From NCBI GenBank assembly GCA_900541685.1, contig UQKM01000003.1:75975-139974 (forward strand): a stretch of DNA of 64,000 nucleotides. The letters are read 5' to 3'. The DNA comes from an uncultured Collinsella sp. (GTDB lineage: Bacteria; Actinomycetota; Coriobacteriia; Coriobacteriales; Coriobacteriaceae). Positions 42,917-51,590 of this stretch are shown here, in pieces (the first letter of the stretch is position 1; the number at the start of each line of letters is the position of its first letter). Below the pieces are notes generated by a model. The model did no database searches. It had not been told where the DNA came from and saw nothing but the letters and a program-made list of their open reading frames with translations. A program made the translations under genes and the position numbers.

Positions 42917-43085
42917 CTTGAGGGGGGCTGCGGTCCAGAGTGCCTAAGGCCATGGTCCGTTTTAGCCGATGCCGCCGGGTTGGTTGCCTTCATTTTGGTA
43001 ATCGACCCGGCGTGATTGAAGGTATCCCGTTGGGATGCGGCATGTGAGACCAAAGACGCATGTCGTCTTATGGGAAGGAGGATCT

Positions 43086-43667
43086 ATGTTTTGCGAAAAG
43101 TGCGGAGCACCCGTTTTGGATGATGCAAAGTTTTGTCCTGCTTGCGGCGAGCCCGTCAACGCTACGTCGGCTGCCGCGTCTGAGCCTCAGCCGGTACAGA
43201 TTCAGCCCGCCCCGGCACCTCAGCCTGCGCCTCAGGGCGCACCCACACCGCCACCCATGCCCGGTGCGGTTGAGCTCGATCGTAACTTTGGCATGATACT
43301 GCTGCTCGCTATTGTCACGTGCGGCATCTACGGCATCTATGCGTACTACAAAATATCTGAGGATGTCGCAACTATGTGCTCGGGCGACGGGGACGATATG
43401 CCCAACTACCTGATTGCAATCCTGCTGTCGTTCATTACCTGCGGCATCTATGGCCTGTGGTGGACATACCGTTTCGGCAATCGCATCCAGGCCAACGGTC
43501 CTCGCTATGGTCTTACCATTGCCGAGAGCGGCACGACGCTTCTGTTGTGGCAGCTGATCGGCGCCTTGCTGTGCGGCATCGGACCGATTATTGGTTTCTA
43601 TCTGATCGTCAAGAACGTCAACGCGATGGCGGCTGCCTACACTGCGCAGGTTACGGCACGTGCGTAG
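43086..43667 (+). CDS. Zinc-ribbon DUF4234 membrane protein
   Basis: A 193-residue protein with an N-terminal zinc ribbon (MFCEKCGAP...FCPACGEP), a Pro-rich linker, and a DUF4234 membrane domain with three to four spans (ILLLAIVTCGIYGIYAYYKISED and the repeat-like FITCGIYGLWWTYRFGNRI). The ATG at 43086 follows GGAAGGAGG, a strong site. Its stop overlaps the next gene. The role is unknown; the repeated TCGIYG motif suggests an internal duplication. Confidence 0.82.
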   Translation: MFCEKCGAPVLDDAKFCPACGEPVNATSAAASEPQPVQIQPAPAPQPAPQGAPTPPPMPGAVELDRNFGMILLLAIVTCGIYGIYAYYKISEDVATMCSGDGDDMPNYLIAILLSFITCGIYGLWWTYRFGNRIQANGPRYGLTIAESGTTLLLWQLIGALLCGIGPIIGFYLIVKNVNAMAAAYTAQVTARA

Positions 43668-44154
43668 CAACTCGGATTCACAAGCACGGTCCAAGACAAG
43701 GGGCGCGGCGGGGCTATTCCGCCGCGCCCTTTTGTTCGCCGCTATCTTGGCGCTGTCGTGCCTTGTGCTGTATGTGACGGGCATCGGCTGCCCGTTTAGG
43801 GCGCTTACGGGCATTCCGTGCCCGGGCTGCGGCATGACGCGCGCGTGGCTCGCGGCGTTTGGGCTCGATTGGCGTGCCGCGCTTGCGTATCATCCGCTGT
43901 TTTGGATGGTTCCCCCTATGTTTGCGCTGGCGTGCGCCAGGGACTATGTCACAACTTCGCGCACCCGAAAGACAATCGATGCGGCGCTGGTCGCAATATG
44001 CTTGCTGCTGGTTGCGGTGTGGGCAATCCGCCTGGTCAACCCCGCAGACGCCGGCCTGCTTTTTGGGGGCCATGTTCCTGTGGGGGTTCCTGCCGATATC
44101 ATTTATCTCGAGCAGCCACGCTGGCTCATCATCCTTCGCTCTTACCTGTCGTGA
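43660..44154 (+). CDS. DUF2752 family membrane protein
   Basis: A 164-residue protein with three spans (about 22-42, 75-95, 108-130). The family signature GCPFRALTGIPCPGCGMTRAW, seen here with its paired Cys, lies after the first span. It starts with a GTG that overlaps the end of the zinc-ribbon gene, so the two are coupled, a common arrangement of DUF2752 with zinc-ribbon/DUF4234 proteins. Function unknown. Confidence 0.85.
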   Translation: MRSNSDSQARSKTRGAAGLFRRALLFAAILALSCLVLYVTGIGCPFRALTGIPCPGCGMTRAWLAAFGLDWRAALAYHPLFWMVPPMFALACARDYVTTSRTRKTIDAALVAICLLLVAVWAIRLVNPADAGLLFGGHVPVGVPADIIYLEQPRWLIILRSYLS

Positions 44155-44186
44155 CGGAGGATACGTTGGAAAAGCGGTCGACACAT

Positions 44187-44225
44187 AAGCGGGGGCGAAC
44201 GTTGAGATAACGTTCGCCCCCGCTT
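44187..44225. terminator. Bidirectional terminator
   Basis: A perfect 17-bp stem (44187-44203, 44209-44225, AAGCGGGGGCGAACGTT) with a 5-nt loop, A-rich before and T-rich after, between converging genes. Confidence 0.85.
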
Positions 44226-44260
44226 TGCTCTAGCCAGGTTGTTACGGGTGGGCGTGACGG

Positions 44261-45724
44261 CTACTCGTCGCGCTTCTCCTCGTGGCGAGCAGCGGCACGG
44301 GCATCGTGAATGCCCTTGATGGCGGCATGGCGGGCGGTGCGGGCGTCGTGCACGGCGTCGCGGGCCTCGGCGGCCGTTGCCTTGGCAGAGCGCAGCTTGG
44401 CCGCCAGGTCGGGATTGGTCTCGGCAACTGCGGCGATCGTGGGGCCGTCGAGCTCTTCTTGCGTGGGCTCGGCCAAAAAGTCGATGGCATACTGAGCGGC
44501 TACCATGGAGCCCTTGGCGAGTACGCTCTCGTCGATCTTGTAGAAGCAGGAGTGCTGGGCATAGGTGGCGCCAATCTGGGGGTTGCGCGTGCCAACAAAG
44601 GCGAGCACGCCCGGCACACGGCGCAGGTACTCCGAGAAGTCCTCGCCCGAAAGCGTGCCGCGGTAATGGCCCTCGCCCGCGGGGCCCAGGCACTTGAGCA
44701 CAGCTTGGCGGCAGCGCTCGCTCGAGGCGGCATCGTTTTCGACCTTGTAGTTGGCGATGGTGTAGTCGGTGAGTTCGGCCTCGGCGCCCAGGGCCGCCGC
44801 AGTGTGCTCCACGATGCGGCGCATAAGCTCGGGCATCTCCTCATGCGTCTTGTCACCATAGGTGCGCACCGTGCCGGCGAGGTATGCCGTGCCGGCGATA
44901 ACGTTGCGCGCGGTGCCGCCGTGCAGTTCGCCGACGGTGATGACGGCGGGTTCGTAGGGGCTAATCTCGCGCGAGACGATGGTCTGCAGGGCGTTGACGA
45001 TTTCGGCGGCAACCATAACGGCGTCGTGGCCGCGCTGGGGCATGGCGCCATGGCACGAGGTGCCGCGGACGTCGATGCGGAACCAGTCGGTGTTTGCCAT
45101 GCGCGGACCGGGCTCGCAGCTCACGGTGCCGGCATCGACCTCGCTCCAGATGTGCGCGGCATAGGCACCGTCGACGCCATCGAGTACGCCCGTGCCGATC
45201 ATGAGCTTGGCACCCTGGCCGTTTTCCTCGCTGGGCTGGAAAACGATGCGAATCTCGCCGTGGATGTCATCGGTCATGTGGCGCAGAATCTGCAACGTGC
45301 CGAGCATCATGGCGATATGGCAGTCGTGGCCGCAGGCGTGCATGCAGCCCTCGTTGACGCTGGCGAACTCCTCGCCGGTCTGCTCGGTGACGGGCAGGGC
45401 GTCGATGTCGGCGCGCAGCAGGATACGGCGGCGCGGCGTGCCGTCCTCGCGGTAGGCATCGGGCGCGGTGCCGCGGAGTGTCGCCACCAGGCCCGTCTTG
45501 AGTGGACGCTCGTAGGGGATATTCATGGCGTCGAGCTGGTTGGCGATGTCGGAAGTCGTGCGCTCCTCGGCAAGGCTCAGCTCCGGGTGCTTATGGAAGT
45601 GCCGGCGCTGCTTGATGATGTAGGGTTCAAACTCGGCGGCGATATCATGGATGGCCGCGGTGACGTCGTCTGCCGCGCGAACCTCGGTTGCTGCCATAAT
45701 CTGCTGTGCCTTGGTTTTCGTCAT
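44261..45724 (-). CDS. M20 family amidohydrolase/peptidase
   Basis: A 487-residue zinc hydrolase of the IAA-amino acid hydrolase/carboxypeptidase group. Metal-binding motifs are MHACGHDCHIAMMLG and the EEN in VFQPSEENGQGA; the lid domain follows (GTSCHGAMPQRGHDAV). Substrates of this group are N-acyl amino acids or amido bonds. It carries an extra C-terminal 60-residue tail rich in Ala, Arg and His, not part of the catalytic fold. The start at 45724 follows AAGGAGC. It is divergent from another amidohydrolase. Confidence 0.85.
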   Translation of the reverse strand: MTKTKAQQIMAATEVRAADDVTAAIHDIAAEFEPYIIKQRRHFHKHPELSLAEERTTSDIANQLDAMNIPYERPLKTGLVATLRGTAPDAYREDGTPRRRILLRADIDALPVTEQTGEEFASVNEGCMHACGHDCHIAMMLGTLQILRHMTDDIHGEIRIVFQPSEENGQGAKLMIGTGVLDGVDGAYAAHIWSEVDAGTVSCEPGPRMANTDWFRIDVRGTSCHGAMPQRGHDAVMVAAEIVNALQTIVSREISPYEPAVITVGELHGGTARNVIAGTAYLAGTVRTYGDKTHEEMPELMRRIVEHTAAALGAEAELTDYTIANYKVENDAASSERCRQAVLKCLGPAGEGHYRGTLSGEDFSEYLRRVPGVLAFVGTRNPQIGATYAQHSCFYKIDESVLAKGSMVAAQYAIDFLAEPTQEELDGPTIAAVAETNPDLAAKLRSAKATAAEARDAVHDARTARHAAIKGIHDARAAARHEEKRDE

Positions 45725-45892
45725 GGTCGATTTGCTCCTTGCTGGGTTGATCGCAAAATCGTACAGGCTCTCTCCAGTATGCCACCTGCCGCTAGGGCTG
45801 GTAAAGTTGCCGTTTGCCGCTTGGAGTTTTGTTGCAAGGGCGGGGGAGTGCACTCGGGGGTGTTGAATTTCCTGCCAGAGATGGGGATGCCC

Positions 45893-47530
45893 ATGCAACA
45901 TATCGATCGGATTATCCGCTCCAAGAACGTTTTTACCGCGCAAGACGGTATCGATACCGCCCGCGAGCTGGCGATTGCCATTGCGGGCGATCGCATCGTC
46001 GCAGTCGGTGCGCCCGATGACGTGATTGACGCCGCACCTGCCGCCACGCCGGTGGTCGATTACGGCGAGCAGTTTGTCTGCCCCGGTTTCCACGATGCGC
46101 ACCTGCATTTCTTCCATACCTCGGTTGGCTCCTCACCGTATATGCTCATGGATATGGGCACGTCCGAGGCGGCGCTGGTGCAGGACGCGCTCAAGTTTTC
46201 CCAGGACCTGCCCGACGACGCCTGGGTCGTGACGCAGGGCTGGCGCGATTACCGCTGGGATCCGCCCGAGCACCCTACCAAGGCCTCCCTCGATGCGGCA
46301 TTTCCTGATCGTCCCTGCGTTATGTACTCGGGCGACGGGCACACGCTGTGGCTCAACAGCCGCGCGCTCGAAGCACTCGGCGTGACGCGCGACAGCGAGC
46401 CGCCGGCGGGTGGCAGCTACGACAAGGATGCAAATGGCGAGCTCACGGGTATCGCTCACGAGGCTGCGGCCATGCAGCTGCTGCCGCGCTGTCTTGAGTG
46501 GCTGGGCGAGGATCGCATCGCGAGCGCGTATGCCGACCAAATGAAACGCATGGCCGAGCAGGGTATTACCTCGATTTGCGACATGTCGCTCATGCCCATG
46601 CCGGGCTGTGACTTTATTCGCGACGATGTTTACGACAAGCTGCAGGCCTCCGGCAAGCTGGGAATCCGCGCCCATTTGTTTCCCACGCTGTTGGATGACC
46701 AATCGCGCTTGGAAGAGCTCCAGACCCGCTACGCGAACAATGCGCTGCTCTCGGCGCCAGGCTTTAAACAGTTCTTCGACGGCGTGTCGAGCGAGCATAC
46801 TGCATACCTCACTGAGCCCTATACCAACCCGCGCTTCCCGGGCGACCAGGGCCGTCTGACGGTTCCTGTCGAGCGCATGCGCAAGTTGGTTCTGGCGGCA
46901 GCCGAGCGCGGCCACACCGTGCGCATCCACGTTATCGGCGACGGCGCCATCCATGCCGCACTCGATATCTTTGAGGAGGCGGCAGAGCTCTACGGTTTGC
47001 CCCCGCACGGCCATAATACGCTTGAGCATTTGGAGAATCTGCTGCCCGAGGACATCGATCGTCTGCGCAAGCTCAACGTCATTGCCTCGAGCCAGCCTTG
47101 CCACATCACGCTCGACCCGGGTGGCCCGGAGCGCGACCTGGGCCTGGAACGCAGCCGCATCATGTGGCCGTTCGCAACTTATCAGCAGCGCGGTATCCGT
47201 CAAGCTTTCGGTACCGACAGCCCCATCACGGCCGTTACCAGCATGAACGTGCTCTACACGGCTATCACGCGCCAAGATCCCCGCAGCCACTGGCCCGAGG
47301 GCGGCTGGCTGCCGAGCGAGCGTATCGACGCGGCAACGGCCCTGCGCAACTACACGCTTGGCAGCGCGTACGCAGCGGGCGACGAGCAAAAACTCGGCAG
47401 CCTAGAGCCCGGCAAATACGCCGACCTGGTAGTCCTGGACCAAAACCCGCTCGCCATCGACCCCCAAGAGCTGCAAGCCACCAAGGTTCAGGCCACCTAC
47501 CTGGCGGGCAACTTAATCTACGAGCGCTAA
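45893..47530 (+). CDS. YtcJ-like amidohydrolase
   Basis: A 545-residue metal-dependent hydrolase of the amidohydrolase family 3. It shows the N-terminal beta-sandwich (RIVAVG, VCPGFHDAHLHF with the HxH metal motif), a barrel with VRIHVIGDGAIHAALD and NTLEHLENLLPED, and the late FGTDSPI Asp ligand followed by the closing LGSLEPGKYADLVVLD. Three ATGs (45881, 45887, 45893) are possible; GGGG before the last favours it. It reads divergently from the M20 hydrolase. The substrate is unknown. Confidence 0.85.
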   Translation: MQHIDRIIRSKNVFTAQDGIDTARELAIAIAGDRIVAVGAPDDVIDAAPAATPVVDYGEQFVCPGFHDAHLHFFHTSVGSSPYMLMDMGTSEAALVQDALKFSQDLPDDAWVVTQGWRDYRWDPPEHPTKASLDAAFPDRPCVMYSGDGHTLWLNSRALEALGVTRDSEPPAGGSYDKDANGELTGIAHEAAAMQLLPRCLEWLGEDRIASAYADQMKRMAEQGITSICDMSLMPMPGCDFIRDDVYDKLQASGKLGIRAHLFPTLLDDQSRLEELQTRYANNALLSAPGFKQFFDGVSSEHTAYLTEPYTNPRFPGDQGRLTVPVERMRKLVLAAAERGHTVRIHVIGDGAIHAALDIFEEAAELYGLPPHGHNTLEHLENLLPEDIDRLRKLNVIASSQPCHITLDPGGPERDLGLERSRIMWPFATYQQRGIRQAFGTDSPITAVTSMNVLYTAITRQDPRSHWPEGGWLPSERIDAATALRNYTLGSAYAAGDEQKLGSLEPGKYADLVVLDQNPLAIDPQELQATKVQATYLAGNLIYER

Positions 47531-48132
47531 TATTCATGCCGTACCGTTAAACGCGGCTCGGGCAGCCTATTCTGGGATGGCGCTCGAGCTGCGTTTGTTT
47601 GCCTATGGGGTCCGTTAGGAGCGCCCCCGCTCTGCTTGATTTGGGCGCGGGGCGGAGGCGCCGCTGCCCCGCGCTCAATTTGGACGTCAGTAATGCTGTC
47701 TCTTGGTGTTTTGAATACTTCCCATTGCAGATTGCATAAAAAGGTTGGATTGATTTTTCTGGTCCTGATGTACCCCCGCCTGGGCCGTGCAAAAAACGGA
47801 GTATTCAGCACCGCAAGCCCCGCCGGTGCCGCTACAGTCAGGTAACATCGCGGAGCTCGACGTTATTTTGCGGTCCGGTGTGGCGCGAAGCATGCCTTTT
47901 TGTCCTGACGGGGTTTGTCTGCCGACTCAAATCGCCGGTCGAAGGCATCCTTGGGACCAATATGGTTTGTCCGGCGCGTATGCAGCCGTCCTGGCCTGCT
48001 GAAAACTCCCAAAAATGCACGCTGCTCCCCAGGGGACCCGTGCGAGCGGCGAAAACCATGCCCAAGTCGCTGTCCGCATCGCCATTTTGCTGCACTGACT
48101 TTTCTGAATACCGGGCCCGAGATTGGTCAACC
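47531..48132. other. 602-bp gap without a convincing gene
   Basis: No frame here has a ribosome site and family resemblance. A 9-bp GC hairpin (47645-47653 with 47666-47674) follows the amidohydrolase and may terminate it. The middle has AT-rich patches (47700-47760) and several short G/C-run motifs, suggesting decayed mobile or REP-like DNA. The long frames that cross into the next gene are antisense shadows. Confidence 0.5.
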
Positions 48133-50196
48133 CTAGGCTCCCGGAGCTGCGTTGGGGTCGGTTTCGTTGGCGGCCGCCTGCTTATGGGTGGCAAAGACCG
48201 AGCCTTCGTGGTCGAAGAGCTTACGATATTGCATGCGGTCCAGGCGATCGCGCGCATTAGCGGTCTTGGCGGGAACGTTCTTGGCCTCGGCTGTATACCA
48301 AACGCCGTGCGCATCCTGCGCCCCCACCACGTTTATCGCCGGCATGTGCGCTCGGTTTTGCAAGCGTGCGCGTTGGTAGGCGGTGAGCGGGGCACCGATG
48401 GCATTGAGTGCGAGTGCACCGACGTTATTGATGCTTGTGTTGAGTTCCCCACTCGTTTGTGCGTTGCCGGCGACATCGTAGTTCGCCCAGACCACATAGC
48501 GTGTCTGCCAGATGCGCTCGGTATGGGTGGCATCGTCCTCATCGGTAAAGTAGAGGTCGTTGTAGCGGTCGGTGAAGAACGGCTGGTGGTCGCCGTACAT
48601 CACCACGACGACGGGGCGGTCGAGATCACGCAGCTTTTCCAGGAAGGCGGCGAAGGCGGCATCGGACGCTTCCATGAGCGAGCAGTATTCATTGGTCCAG
48701 GTGATAACCTTGTCGGACACACCTTCGACGGCAAGGTGCAGTTGCTGGTCGGTGGGCACCAAGCCCGTGTCATAGGCGGAGTGGTTTTGCATCGTCACGT
48801 CGTGGATGAAGATCGGCTGGTCGCTCTGCTTTAGTACCTCGAGGCACTTGTCGTAGGTGGCGGCGTCGGTGACCTTGCGGCAGAGCTCGGGTGCGCCGGC
48901 GAAGTCCTCGATCGAGAGGAACTCGTCGAATCCCATGTCCGCGAAGACGTTCTCGCGATTCCAGTTGGTGGCGTGGTTGGGGTGCATGGCCACGGTGCGA
49001 TAGCCGAGTCTCTTGAACTGACGGGCGAGGTTCTCGCTCGGGGCCAGGTTGTAGGTCATGAACGGGTAGACGCCAGCGCCCAGGAATGCCATGGAGTGTC
49101 CGGTTAAGAACTCGAACTCGCTGTTACAGGTGCCGGCACCGAAGGCGCTCATGTAGCTCACTCCCTGCAGAAGCGCGTTGTCGATGGCTTTGAAGCGCTC
49201 GGGCCCCTTATAGCCGCAGCCCAGTTCGTTAAAGATTGAAAGGTCGGCGAAGGACTCGTTCATGATGCAGATGACTGAGGGCTTGAGCTGGTCAAACTGT
49301 TCGACGGCAGCGGCACGGGAGGGGTCGGCGATGCCGTTCGTGCCCGCGTTCCAGCGCGCGGCAAGGCGCTTGATGATCGCCGAGGCCTCACCGCTCTTGT
49401 AGTGCTTGGGTTTAGGCGGCACCATTTTTTGCGCGCTCGAAATGAAGGTGGGGAGAAACCCCTGACTGTAATAGCTCTCGAGGGGCTTCCAGGTATGAAG
49501 CTTGATGCCCAAGGTGTCGTAATAGCTGATGAAGGTCTGCGCCCCCAGCACGGCTCCGGCAACAAGTGCGGTACGACGGTCGACGGAGAGGGGGAGTTTG
49601 GATTTGGTTGCGACTGGATGCTCCCTCGGCGCTGTCGATGTCCCCTCGGTTGCCGGAGACGCCTTTGGGTCCTTCGATTTCAAGGACGCAGACATCGTAT
49701 GGTCGATGGGCTCGGGGGACGTTTCCGATGCGCGGTGCGGCGGTCGCCCACATGCATCATGCGGAATGAGGACGATAAGCGCGATTCCCAAGGCCGCGGC
49801 GGCAAGCCCCATGAAGCAGAAAGTGCTGAGCTCATAGGTGTAGCTGCCGGCGACCGTCGCAGCGGTCGAGAGGGCGAACAGGTCTCCGGGTTGGATGGGC
49901 ATCGATTTGAACGTGATTACGAAGTACTCGGCGATACCGATGCTGGCGAACGCAACGATGCCAACGATTGCGGGGGTCTTACGGCGGTGCGGCAGATAGA
50001 ACAACAGGCACAAGAAGCAGAAGATGAGCAAAAGCTCCAAAAGTGCCGGTCCGGGCTGCATCTTCCATAGTTCATGGTTGGAGGGCAGCTCGAGGGCGAG
50101 CATCGAGCATATCGATGCGCCGCCGATCGTTGCCAGCGTACGGGGGTAGGGATGGTCGGTCATCCAGCTTTTCAGATGCTTCACGCTCATCTTCAT
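48133..50196 (-). CDS. LTA synthase-like sulfatase-fold membrane enzyme
   Basis: A 687-residue enzyme with about five N-terminal spans (to residue 145), a Pro/Ser/Lys linker with one more span near 210-230, and an outside sulfatase-fold domain. Visible catalytic elements are CIMNESFADL (metal Glu), the nucleophile Thr in GAGTCNSEFEFLTG, and the metal-binding YGDHQPFF. LTA synthases transfer glycerol phosphate from phosphatidylglycerol to wall polymers; the exact polymer here is unknown. The ATG at 50196 follows AAGGA at ten bases; an ATG at 50190 is possible. Confidence 0.85.
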   Translation of the reverse strand: MKMSVKHLKSWMTDHPYPRTLATIGGASICSMLALELPSNHELWKMQPGPALLELLLIFCFLCLLFYLPHRRKTPAIVGIVAFASIGIAEYFVITFKSMPIQPGDLFALSTAATVAGSYTYELSTFCFMGLAAAALGIALIVLIPHDACGRPPHRASETSPEPIDHTMSASLKSKDPKASPATEGTSTAPREHPVATKSKLPLSVDRRTALVAGAVLGAQTFISYYDTLGIKLHTWKPLESYYSQGFLPTFISSAQKMVPPKPKHYKSGEASAIIKRLAARWNAGTNGIADPSRAAAVEQFDQLKPSVICIMNESFADLSIFNELGCGYKGPERFKAIDNALLQGVSYMSAFGAGTCNSEFEFLTGHSMAFLGAGVYPFMTYNLAPSENLARQFKRLGYRTVAMHPNHATNWNRENVFADMGFDEFLSIEDFAGAPELCRKVTDAATYDKCLEVLKQSDQPIFIHDVTMQNHSAYDTGLVPTDQQLHLAVEGVSDKVITWTNEYCSLMEASDAAFAAFLEKLRDLDRPVVVVMYGDHQPFFTDRYNDLYFTDEDDATHTERIWQTRYVVWANYDVAGNAQTSGELNTSINNVGALALNAIGAPLTAYQRARLQNRAHMPAINVVGAQDAHGVWYTAEAKNVPAKTANARDRLDRMQYRKLFDHEGSVFATHKQAAANETDPNAAPGA

Positions 50197-50214
50197 CGTC
50201 TCTGTTCCTTACTC

Positions 50215-50420
50215 CTAGTTCAGCGTCTTCACGAGCTTCTCCAGGTTGTCGTTCATGATGGGTGGGTAATCCTCGCCGGCTTTAAGCTGTTTGTCAGTGA
50301 GCCCCTCGACGGGGTCGAGCTGGACGCATTGTCGTCAGAAGCGGCGAGAGCAAAGACCGCACTTAAAAGGGGCATATATGCCGCCGCCATGGGGCCAGGG
50401 TGACGAATAGGACGCCGCTT
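50215..50420 (-). pseudogene. Frameshifted remnant of a small protein gene
   Basis: Reading minus, one frame ends ...DPVEGLTDKQLKAGEDYPP and then IMNDNLEKLVKTLN with a stop at 50215-50217; it has an in-frame stop just upstream. A different frame above it looks like a signal segment (AAAYMPLLSAVFALAASDDN). Joining them needs one frameshift. This suggests a broken gene for a small exported protein next to the LTA-synthase-like gene. Weak evidence. Confidence 0.3.
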
Positions 50421-50548
50421 GGGATGGCGACGGTAGATTCGGTTGTCCATAGATTGCTCCTGAATTGAAAACGGCTGCGTCGGGGTGCCGACGGCCGAAG
50501 GCGATGCCGCTGTGGCACGCGGTAGCTATTTGATTCAATTGGGAGCCG

Positions 50549-50917
50549 CTAATCGTCCAGGCGGACCCTGAGGGATAATAGGGTGACCGGGGCATATGAA
50601 GATCGCTCGGTGCCGATGACGGCTAGGGCGGAGATCAGCAAGAGGATGATGAACGATGTCGCGCCCACGGGGACGGTGTCACCGCCACGGGCGATCGACA
50701 GATTGCCGGCGAGCTCGGCGCAGATGGTGCAGCCCGCGCCGGTGCAGTCATGATGCAACTCATGGGCGGCTGCGATGGGGGAGAGGATGGTTACCGCGAG
50801 AAGGGCGAAGACGAGAGCCAGGGCGAGCAGGCGAGTGCGAACGGGCGGCATGGAGTCGCGTGCATCGCGATTCGGTGCTATATCTCGCCATGCCGAGGTG
50901 CTCAGCTCATCAGTCAT
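50549..50917 (-). CDS. Small Cys/His-rich membrane protein
   Basis: A 122-residue protein with two spans (about 27-47 and 82-100). Between them, facing outward, lies the motif HELHHDCTGAGCTICAELAGNL with three His and three Cys, a likely metal-binding loop. The ATG at 50917 follows GGGAGGG. Short proteins with an HDC.G..C..C loop occur in anaerobes near metal-uptake or stress genes, but I know no function. The gap to groES is 283 bases. Confidence 0.6.
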   Translation of the reverse strand: MTDELSTSAWRDIAPNRDARDSMPPVRTRLLALALVFALLAVTILSPIAAAHELHHDCTGAGCTICAELAGNLSIARGGDTVPVGATSFIILLLISALAVIGTERSSYAPVTLLSLRVRLDD

Positions 50918-51159
50918 CTGCCCTCCCTTCCTCTCATCTGGGCATATTTCATCTGGAGGATTGTAGTCTTGAGAAGCTGATTCACAAAGTTGCCGCGCTA
51001 AAACTTCATGCTTTCCGGTCCGCCTTGGGGCCGAGCATAAGTTATCCCCCGGCATTCAGAAAATCTAAGTGCCAAAAAATAAGATTTTTTGACTCTGTGT
51101 TGTATAACCCGCCATTCGTGGGTACCATTCAACGCGTACGCAAACAAAAAGGGTTAATT

Positions 51160-51178
51160 CGCGTGGCATAACCACGCG
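51160..51178 (+). promoter_or_regulatory. Hairpin in the groES leader
   Basis: CGCGTGG/CCACGCG with a 5-nt loop lies 7 bases before the ribosome site AAAAAGGAGGAG. It may tune translation. I saw no CIRCE or HAIR repeat in the 283 bases upstream of groES. Confidence 0.4.
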
Positions 51179-51200
51179 GCCCAAAAAGGAGGAGACAAGC

Positions 51201-51494
51201 ATGTCGTCTTTGAAGCCGCTTGCAGATCGTGTTCTGGTCAAGCCCGACGAGGCCGAGCAGAAGACCGCTTCTGGCCTGTATATCGCCAGCAACGCTCAGG
51301 AGAAGCCGCAGCGCGGCACCATCGTTGCCGTTGGCGCCGGTAAGGTCAACGACAAGGGCGAGCGCATCCCTATGGACGTTCAGGTCGGCGACGTTGTCAT
51401 CTACGGTAAGTTCGGCGGCAACGAGGTCAAGGTCGACGGCGAGAAGTATCTGCTGATGCGCGCCGACGACATCTACGCCGTCGTCGAGGCCTAG
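51201..51494 (+). CDS. groES: Co-chaperonin GroES
   Basis: A 97-residue heptamer-forming lid of the GroEL folding chamber. The N-terminal LKPLADRVLVKPDEAE and the mobile-loop region KTASGLYIAS are typical, as are VGDVVIYGKFGGNEVK and the C-terminal LLMRADDIYAVVE. AAGGAGGAG precedes the ATG. groEL follows after 96 bases, so the two are expected to be co-transcribed. Confidence 0.96.
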   Translation: MSSLKPLADRVLVKPDEAEQKTASGLYIASNAQEKPQRGTIVAVGAGKVNDKGERIPMDVQVGDVVIYGKFGGNEVKVDGEKYLLMRADDIYAVVEA

Positions 51495-51590
51495 TCTCGT
51501 CAGAATCTCTGATTCGTCTTTGAACGCGTCCGCCGCATAGGACTCGGAAGCGGCGACGCGAGTCACATTTCTTTTGGAGGATTACCTACC

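Noticed and set aside
44282..47530. 1082-residue plus-strand frame
   Set aside because: Only the part from 45893 is a real amidohydrolase. The first 500 codons run antisense to the M20 hydrolase, which has intact metal motifs.
47878..48834. 318-residue plus-strand frame across 47531-48834
   Set aside because: Its second half is antisense to the sulfatase gene, and the first half has no start signals or domain.
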